32,843 nt of DNA from Bacteroides propionicigenes (GCF_018390535.1 NZ_JAHBBW010000020.1:1-32843), one strand, 5' to 3'; positions 5,415 through 14,064 are shown, counted from the stretch's first letter. The notes: a model not told the origin generated them from the sequence alone. Numbers and translations: made by a program.

Positions 5415-5584
5415 AAATATAAGGTTAAAAAAATTAGACAGCAAACTATTCGGTTTAAAAAAGCAGTCGGCAGAAAAAATAAAAACTATAAGGCTGATAA
5501 CCAGTCATGTGACATTTATAAAAACTGGCAAACTACCCGGTTGCCGGCTTAACAAAAGCGTCGTTTCGGACTAAGCAAAAAAGG

Positions 5585-5614
5585 GTGTTTATTAAACGAA
5601 CGTTTAAAAAACAC
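5585..5614 (-). repeat. Right inverted repeat of invertible promoter segment
   Basis: Thirty bases beginning GTGTTTATTAAACGAACGTT on the plus strand, an exact reverse complement of the left repeat. Identity ends sharply at both borders, as expected for a recombination site and not an old duplication. Confidence 0.9.
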
Positions 5615-5639
5615 CCCAACCCCAAAACCGCTCTGTCGA

Positions 5640-6818
5640 ATGAAAGACAAGACACTTATTATCACGTTATTACTGCTATCCTCCTTAGGCATATATGCGC
5701 AAAAGGGAGCAGATACCACCAGCGTACTCCATTTCGTGAGTGGAAAAGATATGTTCTTTGTTCCCTATAAAGAGAATGCGCCCGAACTGGAAAGAATACG
5801 CACACGTATAAAACAGCATTACAGCCAGTTGCGTGCCGGACAGCTCTACATCTGCGTCAGCAGCTACGCCGCATCATCCGCACCGGGCATCACCGCCGAC
5901 CGTATGGCCTACCTGCGCAACAATCGCGTAAAGTCCGAACTGATTCTTCACTACGGCGTCACCGAACAGATGTTCGTTACCGACCGCCGCATCCCTGAAG
6001 CCTACGGCAAAGAACAGCTGCGCGATGTAGTAGTAGTGACCCTTCCCGCCTCCGCAGAAAAGGTGGAAAGCATTGCCGGTCCTGCGGCAGCTGCCAAAGT
6101 GCGCTCCTACTACCATGAAGTGGCAGAAGTGCGCCTGAAAGCGGAACGGCAACTGGAGCATGAACGCCAACAAGAGCACGAACGCCAAGCCGCTGCCGCC
6201 CGCGAGCACGACCGCAGGGAACAACAGCGCCGTGCTGCCGACCGTGCCGAAGCCGAAATGAACCGCCGCCTTGCCGAACGCGAACGGCTGCAAGCCGACT
6301 CCATCCGCCGTGCCGGGCAACCCTCAAGCATCTCTTCTTCTCTCTCACTCCACTTCAACCTCCTTCGCTGGGCAACGCTCACCCCCGACCTCGGCATCGA
6401 ATACCGCATCCCCCGCTCCCGTCTCGGAATCCTTGCGGGCGGTTCGTGGACATCGTGGAGCCGTGACAACCGCAACCGACGCTACGCCCTTTGGAGAGTC
6501 TCCCCCGAACTCCGTTACTATCTCGGCAAGAAGCAGCGCGGCTACCTCGGCGCCATGTACCACCTCGGCGAGTTCAACTACAAGCTGAGCGATACGGGCA
6601 AGCAGGGCGACTACCGGGGTGGCGGCATCACAGGCGGCTACCGGCTGACACTGAACCGCGCCCTGTCGCTGGATTTCCATGCCGCCCTCGGCTATACCCG
6701 TGCCGATTACGACAAATATACGGTGACAGACGGCGTCCGCATCCGCCGCGGCAGCGAAGTGAAGAACTATTGGGGCGTCAACAGGCTTGGCGTCATGCTG
6801 GTGTGGAAGCCCTTTTAA
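5640..6818 (+). CDS. DUF3575 outer-membrane protein with OmpA-like N-terminal region, fimbrial locus
   Basis: A 392-residue exported protein. It has a signal peptide (1-20, SSLGIYA before Q21), then a degenerate OmpA-like segment (about 30-138, including ADRMAYLRNNRVKSELILHYGV). A charged Arg/Glu/Ala-rich coiled coil follows (about 150-225, with repeated HERQ/REQQRR motifs). The C-terminal DUF3575 domain (about 232-392) has alternating short strands ending WKPF, typical of a small beta-barrel. DUF3575 genes open Mfa/Fim-type pilus operons in Bacteroidales, where they probably aid assembly or anchoring at the outer membrane. The start is 25 bp after the invertible switch, making this the first gene controlled by inversion. 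The DNA is GC-rich compared with the switch. The coiled coil could span the periplasm; this is inference. Confidence 0.8.
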   Translation: MKDKTLIITLLLLSSLGIYAQKGADTTSVLHFVSGKDMFFVPYKENAPELERIRTRIKQHYSQLRAGQLYICVSSYAASSAPGITADRMAYLRNNRVKSELILHYGVTEQMFVTDRRIPEAYGKEQLRDVVVVTLPASAEKVESIAGPAAAAKVRSYYHEVAEVRLKAERQLEHERQQEHERQAAAAREHDRREQQRRAADRAEAEMNRRLAERERLQADSIRRAGQPSSISSSLSLHFNLLRWATLTPDLGIEYRIPRSRLGILAGGSWTSWSRDNRNRRYALWRVSPELRYYLGKKQRGYLGAMYHLGEFNYKLSDTGKQGDYRGGGITGGYRLTLNRALSLDFHAALGYTRADYDKYTVTDGVRIRRGSEVKNYWGVNRLGVMLVWKPF

Positions 6819-6842
6819 ATGAAGAATGAAGAATGAAGAATT

Positions 6843-7754
6843 ATGAGAATGTATAAACGGTTTTATATAATGTGGGCTGCGGCGGGTGTGCTACTCGCTT
6901 CTTGCGTGAAGGACGAGCTTTACAACACCCCGCATCCTGATAAGGGAGCGGTGCAGGTAACTACGGACTGGACGGGATGCTCCTCGGATGCTGTGCTGCC
7001 TGCCGACTATATTCTGCGCATCGGGAGTGAGGAGCAGACGGTGGCGCGCAGTTCCTCTGCAGAAGGCAGTGAAGCAACCGCATTCAAGTCGCTGCTCCTG
7101 CCGGAAACACAGAGCCTGTTAGCTTATCATCAGGCGGAAGGTGTTACTGTCAGCGGAACCACCGCCACGGTGAACACGCTGGAAGACGGCACGCTGAACC
7201 CCATGCCGGGATTCCTGTTCTCCGCGTCCAAAGAGTTAGAAATACAGAAGGACGATACGCTGAAGGTAACTGTACCCATGATGCAGCGCATCCGTACACT
7301 GGCGTTGACATTGAAACTGAAGCCCGGTGACGAACAACTTATTACTGAAACCGCCGCCACACTGACGGGCATCGCCTCCTCGGTGGATTTGGCTACCGGA
7401 AGCCTGACGGCTGCGGAAGGGAAAACGGTTGTTCCCATATTCACTATGGGAACGGGCGGCGGAGAAACCCGTGCCGCGGGAGACCCGATACTCACCGCCT
7501 CCCTGCGCCTGCCGGGCGTGATGACGGGCGAAAAACAAGAGCTGACCCTTGCAGTGACCCTGACAGACGGCACGGTGCAAAACGTTGTCACCGACCTGAC
7601 CCAAGCTCTGAAGAACTTCGGCAGCGGCAAGATGGAACCGCTGGCGCTGGATGCCACGCTGACGCTGCCCGATGTGGAAGACAACGCAGCGGAAGTGAGC
7701 GCCACCATCAGCGATTGGAACAAGGTGGACTATGGAGAGATAGAAGCTGAATGA
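6843..7754 (+). CDS. FimB/Mfa2-family fimbrial anchor lipoprotein
   Basis: A 303-residue lipoprotein with lipobox LLASC (C21). The CVKDELYNTPHPDKGAVQV and TTDWTG start of the mature part is characteristic of the Mfa2/FimB family. These proteins anchor the fimbria base and limit its length in Porphyromonas gingivalis. Beta-rich sequence continues to ISDWNKVDYGEIEAE at the end. ATG at 6849 is an alternative start giving MYKRFYIM. It lies 24 bp after the DUF3575 gene across an ATGAAGA repeat and overlaps the following frame region closely, so it belongs to the same operon. Its place right after DUF3575 and before the fimbrillins fits an anchor or minor-subunit role. Confidence 0.8.
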   Translation: MRMYKRFYIMWAAAGVLLASCVKDELYNTPHPDKGAVQVTTDWTGCSSDAVLPADYILRIGSEEQTVARSSSAEGSEATAFKSLLLPETQSLLAYHQAEGVTVSGTTATVNTLEDGTLNPMPGFLFSASKELEIQKDDTLKVTVPMMQRIRTLALTLKLKPGDEQLITETAATLTGIASSVDLATGSLTAAEGKTVVPIFTMGTGGGETRAAGDPILTASLRLPGVMTGEKQELTLAVTLTDGTVQNVVTDLTQALKNFGSGKMEPLALDATLTLPDVEDNAAEVSATISDWNKVDYGEIEAE

Positions 7755-7816
7755 CAGACAAACAGCGATACAGAAAACTCATACAACAGATGATTAAACC
7801 TATAAAAAACAATAAG

Positions 7817-8779
7817 ATGAAAAAGTATTTCATTCTTCCCGCGGCACTGCTACTGGCACTGACCGCCTGCAACAGCGAAGAGGAAGCCACCGGAAATTCC
7901 GGTGAGAACATCCCGGTGAGCTTCACAGCGGATATTGCCGGACAACAGCCCACCCGTGCCTATGACCGGACTTGGGAGAACGGTGACAAGATAGGAATCT
8001 CCGGCACGTCGGGCGATGTAACGTACACCAACGTGGCCTACGAGACAACGAATGGCGACGGCAACTTTACCATCGTGCCGGGCGGCACGACGATTTATTA
8101 TCGGACTACGGATGCCGTGACCTTCACCGCCTACTATCCGCAGACCGACTTGGCGGCTGACGTGGTCACTATCCCTGCCGACACTCGCGAACAGTCTGCA
8201 CAGAAAAGCTTCGACTTCCTCCGGGCGCAGGGCACAGGCAGCAAGGCTTCAAAGAACGTGGCTTTCAGCTTTGCCCACAAGATGGCAAGACTGGTTCTGA
8301 CCATCAAGCCCGGAACGGGAGTGAGCTACGAAGAGGTGAAGACTGCGAAACTGATGTTGAGCAACTACTTGTATAAAGGCTCTTTCAACGTCACCACCGG
8401 AACAGCCGCCGCCAAAGCCGAAACCCCGGCTGAATACAAGCCGTTTGCCAATAACGATGATACCGGGAAGGACTACAACGCACCGTCCGCAACGGACGAA
8501 GTGAAGCAAACCGTGACCTACTCACTGATACTGTTCCCCCAAAATTTTGATACTGCCTCCGGCATGACATTCGAAGCGGTGCTGGGGCAGACGCTTTCTA
8601 CACAATTGGACTTCACCACAGCTAACCGCGATGCCCAGGACGCCGACCCGAAGAACGAACTCGTGACCGGAAGGCAGTATAACCTGAGCATTGTGCTCAA
8701 CAAAAAAGAAGCGACCGTGACCGGATGCGAGATTTCTGCATGGAAAAACGCAAACGGAGGCGAGTTTAATGCCAACTGA
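7817..8779 (+). CDS. Fimbrillin-family lipoprotein 1
   Basis: A 320-residue pilin-like protein. The start MKKYFILPAALLLALTAC gives a proper lipoprotein signal (C18); a frame 66 bp longer adds a non-signal leader and is rejected. The Mfa1-like motif PTRAYDRTWENGDKIGIS (about 50-67) is followed by paired beta domains (YTAYYPQTD-like strand, FAHKMARLVLTI) and a final GCEISAWKNANGGEF strand. In this family the arginine before the beta sandwich can be the protease site that releases an N-terminal strand for donor-strand polymerisation, and the C-terminal strand is the donor. GC-rich like the two genes before it. Probably a structural or tip subunit. Confidence 0.8.
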   Translation: MKKYFILPAALLLALTACNSEEEATGNSGENIPVSFTADIAGQQPTRAYDRTWENGDKIGISGTSGDVTYTNVAYETTNGDGNFTIVPGGTTIYYRTTDAVTFTAYYPQTDLAADVVTIPADTREQSAQKSFDFLRAQGTGSKASKNVAFSFAHKMARLVLTIKPGTGVSYEEVKTAKLMLSNYLYKGSFNVTTGTAAAKAETPAEYKPFANNDDTGKDYNAPSATDEVKQTVTYSLILFPQNFDTASGMTFEAVLGQTLSTQLDFTTANRDAQDADPKNELVTGRQYNLSIVLNKKEATVTGCEISAWKNANGGEFNAN

Positions 8780-8804
8780 CAGATAACAAAAATATTATAT
8801 CAAG

Positions 8805-9731
8805 ATGAAAGCAATAAAGTTTTTAGTGATGGCAGCTGCGGCAACAGTCTTTGCAGCGTGCAGCAATGATACGGAGGTAGTGAACGACGGACTGGTGGCG
8901 GCACAGGTCAATGCCGAAATCTACAACATTGTAGGAACCCGAGCATCCGGCACAACATGGGCTGCTGATGATGAAATCGGCATATCTGTGACAAGTACCG
9001 GATTAACAACCGGAACCAATGTAAAATACACGTATGACAGCAAGAATGGCTTTACATCCTCTTCTCCTATTTATTTCCAAGACCTGCAAGAAGTAACCTT
9101 TAATGCTTATTATCCGTTCAATGAAACAGGTGAAACTATCAGCAAGACAATAACAGCCACAGACCAAACAGCGGCAGAGCAACCGAAAATTGACTATATG
9201 TTTGCTCGTGGAGCGACGGCAAGCAAGAATGCCCCAGCCGTTAATTTCAAAACAAGCGGCGATGAGGCAGGCACCAGCTTCCAGCATTGCATGAGCCAGT
9301 TGACGTTTGAATTCAAAGCCGGAACCGGTATTGATAATTTGAGCCAACTGACACAATACACCATCAAGAGTTTGAATATGGCGGGAACATTCGATACAGA
9401 AACCGGTGTGGCAGAAGCGAACACCACTGCTCCAGAAATAAAAGATTTGGTATTCTCGCTTTCCGGTATACAGGAGAATCCGTATACCGCTGAATCAGTT
9501 ATCATTTTCCCACAAGGAACGACGAATAATACGTTCGATATTGAAATTACCTTTGCCGGGCAGACCTATAAAGCAACACTGGCTTTACCCGCAACTACGG
9601 ATAACAAGTTCAAGGCAGGCTACAACCTCAAATACACCGTAACCATCAACAAGACAGGATTAACGATTGGAGATGCCGAGATTTTTGGCTGGAAGACGGT
9701 ACAGGGTAATAATGGTTTCGCCGAGATGTAA
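8805..9731 (+). CDS. Fimbrillin-family lipoprotein 2
   Basis: A 308-residue pilin-like lipoprotein, lipobox VFAAC (C19). The GTRASGTTWAADDEIGIS block is the Mfa1-like signature. Later blocks are QEVTFNAYYPF, SFQHCMSQLTFEFKAGTGID, AGTFDTETGVAE, ESVIIFPQG and a closing IGDAEIFGWKTVQGNNGF strand. It parallels the previous gene block by block, indicating an old tandem duplication, but its base composition is noticeably more AT-rich. That suggests divergence or replacement by transfer. It is 25 bp downstream of the previous gene, in the same operon. Candidate major shaft subunit. Confidence 0.8.
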   Translation: MKAIKFLVMAAAATVFAACSNDTEVVNDGLVAAQVNAEIYNIVGTRASGTTWAADDEIGISVTSTGLTTGTNVKYTYDSKNGFTSSSPIYFQDLQEVTFNAYYPFNETGETISKTITATDQTAAEQPKIDYMFARGATASKNAPAVNFKTSGDEAGTSFQHCMSQLTFEFKAGTGIDNLSQLTQYTIKSLNMAGTFDTETGVAEANTTAPEIKDLVFSLSGIQENPYTAESVIIFPQGTTNNTFDIEITFAGQTYKATLALPATTDNKFKAGYNLKYTVTINKTGLTIGDAEIFGWKTVQGNNGFAEM

Positions 9732-9803
9732 TAGTCATTGAGAATTTCTGAATCAGCTACGCCGCTGCCAGTGGCACAAAAGAAGGAAATAAAAAATTGG
9801 ATT

Positions 9804-10763
9804 ATGAAGATAGAACGATTATTTATCTATTGCCTGCTGGCAGGAACATTCCTTCTTGCCTCGTGCAGCAATGAAAACGATGTATCAGACGGCGACCGCC
9901 TGCCCGAAGGACAGTACCCCGTGACCCTAACCGCCACCGGACTGGGAACTACGGCGACAACACGCACCACGGCAGACGACCTCTGGGACAGCAACGAAGC
10001 TGTGGCGGTAAAGATAGGGGATGAAGTAAAAAATTATGTTACCGCTAGTTATGGCAAAAGAACCAAGCTGAATGCTGCGGAAGGTGTCATTCCATTCTAC
10101 TGGCAAAGTACAGGTGACATCAAGGTTTCGGCGTGGTATCTCGGTACAGGATACGACAATGGCACTTTGCCAACGAAGTGGAGTGTACAAACAAACCAAA
10201 ATCCCGACGGCTATCAGAAGAGCGACTTCCTCTATGCCCCACAAACCGACATTGACTTTAAAGGCACAAAGCCACTCACCTTTTATCATCAGACTGCCAA
10301 AGTGGTGGTAAACATCCGCAATCAGGGCGTGGTAAATCATGATGACGAGAATATAAAATCCGTAACGATAAATGCTGTTACGGATGGAGATTTCACTACA
10401 ACTCTCACGAAAAATTGCGGTTTGTCGGCTAAGGCTGGTGTAAGTCCATTGGAAATCAATTTTTACAAACTTACGCAGCCAAACACCGTGTCATTCGATG
10501 GCGTAGAAGAAACCGCCCTTGCCAGCTATAAGGCATTGGTCATTCCGCAAGCGGTAAGTAATACGACTATCACCATAAATATGAAGGGATATTCGCCTTT
10601 TAAATATACTCCAACTGTCCCCGACCAATCCGGGAAATGGGCAGGCGGCACGCAGTACACCTACAATCTGACGATAGACGGCAAGGAAGTTAAAGCAAGC
10701 GTAACTACAAACGACATGACGTGGACAAAAGGCAACAGCGGCGGAGGAACAGTAGAAATCTAA
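9804..10763 (+). CDS. Fimbrillin-family lipoprotein 3
   Basis: A 319-residue pilin-like lipoprotein starting MKIERLFIYCLLAGTFLLASC (C21). A longer frame from 9738 adds 22 residues before the signal and is unlikely. TTATTRTTADDLWDSNEAVAVKIG is the divergent family signature. Next come IPFYWQSTGDIKVSAWYLG, KPLTFYHQTAKVVVNIRNQG and a final DMTWTKGNSGGGTVEI strand. It pairs with the N-terminal half of the next protein: both have LPEGQYPVTLT or LPEGKYPLQIT near the mature N-terminus. These two therefore form a subfamily distinct from fimbrillins 1 and 2. Confidence 0.75.
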   Translation: MKIERLFIYCLLAGTFLLASCSNENDVSDGDRLPEGQYPVTLTATGLGTTATTRTTADDLWDSNEAVAVKIGDEVKNYVTASYGKRTKLNAAEGVIPFYWQSTGDIKVSAWYLGTGYDNGTLPTKWSVQTNQNPDGYQKSDFLYAPQTDIDFKGTKPLTFYHQTAKVVVNIRNQGVVNHDDENIKSVTINAVTDGDFTTTLTKNCGLSAKAGVSPLEINFYKLTQPNTVSFDGVEETALASYKALVIPQAVSNTTITINMKGYSPFKYTPTVPDQSGKWAGGTQYTYNLTIDGKEVKASVTTNDMTWTKGNSGGGTVEI

Positions 10764-10788
10764 AATAACCATTCAAACAGATTAAGAT

Positions 10789-12384
10789 ATGAAGACAATA
10801 AACATAAAACAACTTGCTTATACCTCGGTTGCAGCATTGTTGCTCGCTGCCTGCACAAGCGATGAACTGACGGACGGTACGGTGCAAGACTTGCCCGAAG
10901 GAAAATATCCCTTGCAAATAACCGACGTGAGCCTGACGGCGGGAAGCAGTGCAGAGCCGTGGGGAGCGGATGCTCCGCAAACACGTGTGTCGGAAAATAC
11001 AACCAATGGTAACAACAGTGTGTGGACAAACGGAGACCTCATAACCGTACAAACAGGTGATGATAATACAAGTACAGGCACATACAGCGTGGATGTGGAT
11101 GCAAGCGGAAATGTCACCGGGCTGACTACGAAAACAGCATTGTATTGGAAAAACAAAACCGCACAGAAAGTGAAAGGCTGGTATCCCAATGATATAACGA
11201 ACGATATAAGTTTAAAGAATCAAGGAGTGAATGGCGCTGGCCTTGCCTATGCGCTTTATGCAGAAACGGCCAATACTGTGGATTACCAAACACAAACCCC
11301 GATAGAATTGCCATTCAGCCACCAACTCGCCAAGATACGAGTAGTATTGGAAGGCTCGGGAAAAGAGGAGGTGAAAGAGGTAAAAGTGTACACTTATCCT
11401 GCTTGCAAGTTCACTCCCAACGATGCCACCACAAAAATAACAGGCAGTGGAACTCCCGAATATATTCCTATGAAGAAAACAACCTACGACAATGGAGTGA
11501 CTTATTGTTGGGAAGCGAACGTAGTGCCGGGCTACACGATAACGAAAGTCAAGATAGGAGATGTGGAATGTCTGCTTAATAATAGCGGAGTCACTCCCGT
11601 GGTGGGAAAATGGCATCAGATAACGATAAATGTGGAAAAGAAACCGATAGACTTTTCAGAAGGTGATGTGATTATAACAAACGATGGAAATTATCGTATT
11701 ACCGGAGATAATTCCAACAAGGAATTTATAATACAATCTTTGAGTGGTGATTGGGGACCTACCATCAACGCTACAGTTACCCTTGAGAATACGACATTGG
11801 AAAGTATCTTCTTGACCGAGGCCAGTAGCGCAACTACAATCAATGCCACATTTATCATCAAGGGAACTGTAACCGTTAGCAAAGGGATAGTAACAAAATG
11901 CGGAGGTAGAGTAATTGTCAAAGGCACAGAAGGAGGAAAGTTGATTATTAAAAATCCCGACACCAATAATCCTGCCATAGGTAATTCGAACATTAGTGCT
12001 ACAGGTACGGAATTAAAAATCGAAGATGTAACCATCGAAGCTACAGGTGGAGCAGGTGCAGCGGTTATAGGTACGAGTTGCGGATGGCCGGGTGCAGGAG
12101 TCGTTGGAGATATTACGATTAAGAACTCAAGTCTTATACTTACGGCTGTTCCACGCGGTGATATCAGGCCGGCTGTGATAGGAACAGGAGGAACAGACAA
12201 CGGCGGACTCCGTTGTGGAAACATTAATATCTATCTGAAAGAAAGTCAAAGCAAAGAACAATTTCTACAAAATCTGAAGGGTAATTACAATCAACAAGTT
12301 GGAGTAGGTAGCGCATCGTCGTCAGGAAGTGTATCTTGCGGTTCTATTAACTGGTACAAATTCGATGGAAGTCCGGCAAATTGA
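10789..12384 (+). CDS. Fimbrillin-like lipoprotein with C-terminal repetitive beta domain (possible tip adhesin)
   Basis: A 531-residue lipoprotein (LLAAC, C22). Residues 23-284 are fimbrillin-like (LPEGKYPLQITD, VSENTTNGNNSVWTNGD, ELPFSHQLAKIRVVL, KWHQITINVEKK). From about 288 an extra 240 residues follow: short beta strands and turns (LENTTLESIFL, GTVTVSKGIV, GRVIVKGTEGGKLIIKN) and three related units ending GVVGDITI, LRCGNINI and VSCGSINW, interspersed with AAVIGT and PAVIGT. This looks like a beta-helix or carbohydrate-binding adhesin repeat. It replaces the usual C-terminal donor strand, so the protein probably caps the pilus. It is the last gene before the operon terminator. Confidence 0.7.
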   Translation: MKTINIKQLAYTSVAALLLAACTSDELTDGTVQDLPEGKYPLQITDVSLTAGSSAEPWGADAPQTRVSENTTNGNNSVWTNGDLITVQTGDDNTSTGTYSVDVDASGNVTGLTTKTALYWKNKTAQKVKGWYPNDITNDISLKNQGVNGAGLAYALYAETANTVDYQTQTPIELPFSHQLAKIRVVLEGSGKEEVKEVKVYTYPACKFTPNDATTKITGSGTPEYIPMKKTTYDNGVTYCWEANVVPGYTITKVKIGDVECLLNNSGVTPVVGKWHQITINVEKKPIDFSEGDVIITNDGNYRITGDNSNKEFIIQSLSGDWGPTINATVTLENTTLESIFLTEASSATTINATFIIKGTVTVSKGIVTKCGGRVIVKGTEGGKLIIKNPDTNNPAIGNSNISATGTELKIEDVTIEATGGAGAAVIGTSCGWPGAGVVGDITIKNSSLILTAVPRGDIRPAVIGTGGTDNGGLRCGNINIYLKESQSKEQFLQNLKGNYNQQVGVGSASSSGSVSCGSINWYKFDGSPAN

Positions 12385-12431
12385 ACATCCCGAAGTGGCA
12401 CTTCACGTTGTGGCTATCAGAGTTGATAATG

Positions 12432-12463
12432 AAAAAGCCGGGGCTTCATGCTCCGGTTTTTTT
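12432..12463 (+). terminator. Intrinsic terminator of the fimbrial operon
   Basis: GCCGGGGC pairs with GCTCCGGT around TTCAT and is followed by TTTTTTT. An A-run on the left arm extends the stem. Confidence 0.85.
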
Positions 12464-12580
12464 GTCTTGGCGCTTGAAGTATATCGCACCAATAATGGCT
12501 ACTATCCTCCTTTTCTCTTTTAATCTTTATGCTTCGTTGGCAGTCATTCTGCCCCGGCGAATGTGTCCGTTCCGTCCCGC
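12464..12580. other. Intergenic stretch between two convergent operons
   Basis: This lies between opposing terminators. Short open frames crossing both terminators exist, but none has family features or a promoter. Confidence 0.4.
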
Positions 12581-12621
12581 AAAAAAGCCCTCCACTCCCG
12601 GAGAGACCGGAAAGTGGAGGG
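12581..12621 (-). terminator. Intrinsic terminator of the first RND efflux operon
   Basis: On the minus strand the stem CCCTCCACT/AGTGGAGGG (12588-12596 with 12613-12621), plus inner CCGG pairing, is followed by GCTTTTTT. It lies 45 bp after the stop of the outer-membrane gene. Confidence 0.8.
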
Positions 12622-12665
12622 ACAAGAGAATAAAAACGAGAGAGAGTATGTAAAATTACTATTGA

Positions 12666-14045
12666 TTAATCTCTTCCACCGCCAAGTGCCTGATATAAAT
12701 TAATAATCCCTTGTATTTCATCAAAGCAATCTGCCACTTGCGCCAGTTGCGCAGACAGCAAAGACTGCTGTGCGGTGAGAACTTCCAGATAAGTGGAAGT
12801 GCCATGCTGCATCAAGAGTTGTGTACTGCGAACGGCATTTTCCAAAGAAGCAATCTGTCCGGCACGTAGCTCCGTCTTGCCGCGTGCGGTCTGTACTTGG
12901 GTCAGAGCATTGTTCACCTCACTGCCCGCATTGAGCAAGGCTTGCTGAAAGGCGAGCTTCGCCTCTTCCTGCTGCGCCTTGGCTATCTTCAGTTGTGCTA
13001 TGTTCAAACCTTTATTAAACAAAGGTTGTGTCAATGAGCCCACAGCGGAAAGCAACAGTTTGCCGGGATTGATAATCATATTCCCGGCTGAGTTTGTCCA
13101 GCCTGCCGTACCGTTCAACGTAATGGACGGATAGAATGCAGAACGTGCCGCATTGGTGCTGTAAAAGGCAGACACCAAAGAAAGCTCCGCACTCTTTACG
13201 TCCGGACGGCGGGAAAGGAGTTGCAAAGGCACTCCTACTGTCAGTTCTTCGGGAAAGGTCTGCCCGGCAAGGCGACCACGCTCTATCCCACCCGGCACTT
13301 CTCCGAGAAGAATGGAAAGACTGTTCTCCACTTCTTTAATCTGCTGCTTCAAGTCCAGCAAGGAAGCCTCAACCTGACGGCAGTTGGCTTCGGACTGGGA
13401 GACGGATGCTTCATTCGTCATACCGGCAGCCATCATGGCACGCATGGTACGTACGCTTTCGCGCCAGTTGACAGCGGTTTCCTCGGAAATGCGGTATTGC
13501 TCATCGAGCATCAGCAAGGTATAATAAAGATTGGCGACATTGGCTATCAGGGAAGTACTGACAGCCTGTTCGTACTCCAGGCTCTGAAGATAGAGAGCTT
13601 TGGAACGGCGTTTGGCATTTGTCAGCTTACCGAAGATGTCGATTTCCCAACCGGCGGAAGCGATACCGGTATAGGTCCATGAACCTTTTGACTTGTCGAA
13701 GCTGCTGACACCCCCCTGAGGAGTAAGCATAAATGAGGGCAGATAAGCCAACTTTGCCGAAGAAAGGGCGGCCTCGGCTTCCTTGATACGCTGTTGGGCG
13801 GAAAGCAAATCGGTATTGCCCTGCAAAGCGTGTTCGATGAGTGCCTGCAAATGTGAATCGGTAAACAACTCACGCCATGACAAGGATGCGATAGAGGCTG
13901 TATCAACGGCAACGGCTTCCTCGTTCAAGTCCTGTCCGTACAGTCCGTCGGTATCAATATCGGAAGGACGTTCATATTTGGTGTAGATACCGCAACTGCT
14001 CAGTAACAGGCAGAAAGCGGATAAAGTTATGAGTTTTATCTTCAT
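12666..14045 (-). CDS. Outer-membrane efflux lipoprotein (OprM/NodT family)
   Basis: A 459-residue TolC-type channel for the adjacent RND pump. The start MKIKLITLSAFCLLLSSC gives a lipoprotein signal (C18). An ATG two codons earlier is equally possible; the longest frame starting inside the pump gene is less likely. NodT-family marks are GIYTKYERPSD after the lipid cysteine, SWRELFTDSHLQALIEHALQGNTDLLSA, GWEIDIFGKLTNAKR, and the second repeat half with VPLQLLSRRPDVKSAELSL and LTAQQSLLSAQLAQ. It lies 19 bp after the pump gene, as third gene of an adaptor-pump-channel operon. Confidence 0.9.
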   Translation of the reverse strand: MKIKLITLSAFCLLLSSCGIYTKYERPSDIDTDGLYGQDLNEEAVAVDTASIASLSWRELFTDSHLQALIEHALQGNTDLLSAQQRIKEAEAALSSAKLAYLPSFMLTPQGGVSSFDKSKGSWTYTGIASAGWEIDIFGKLTNAKRRSKALYLQSLEYEQAVSTSLIANVANLYYTLLMLDEQYRISEETAVNWRESVRTMRAMMAAGMTNEASVSQSEANCRQVEASLLDLKQQIKEVENSLSILLGEVPGGIERGRLAGQTFPEELTVGVPLQLLSRRPDVKSAELSLVSAFYSTNAARSAFYPSITLNGTAGWTNSAGNMIINPGKLLLSAVGSLTQPLFNKGLNIAQLKIAKAQQEEAKLAFQQALLNAGSEVNNALTQVQTARGKTELRAGQIASLENAVRSTQLLMQHGTSTYLEVLTAQQSLLSAQLAQVADCFDEIQGIINLYQALGGGRD

Positions 14046-14064
14046 TGTCATTATCTTAATATTA

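Larger units (their letters stand above)
5385..5614. promoter_or_regulatory. Invertible promoter (Mpi-type phase-variation switch)
   Basis: Perfect 30-bp inverted repeats flank 170 bp of AT-rich non-coding DNA, 25 bp before the first fimbrial gene. The site core and geometry match the invertible promoters that B. fragilis flips with the serine invertase Mpi in front of capsule and other surface loci. TTTG occurs four times on the minus strand of the spacer and never on the plus strand. TAGTTTG (5535-5529) with TTTG (5556-5553) upstream is the best promoter-like pair, though its spacing is short and the match imperfect. The assembled orientation is therefore probably OFF for the rightward operon. 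No invertase gene lies in the window, so it would act in trans. Confidence 0.85.

Noticed and set aside
5138..5444. Extension of the small leftward gene to an ATG at 5444
   Set aside because: It would cross its own promoter (5191-5221) and the left inverted repeat, and the residues are typical of AT-rich non-coding DNA.
12329..12653. Two overlapping short rightward frames after the fimbrial operon
   Set aside because: They overlap the end of the fimbrillin gene and run through one or both terminators, with no family features.
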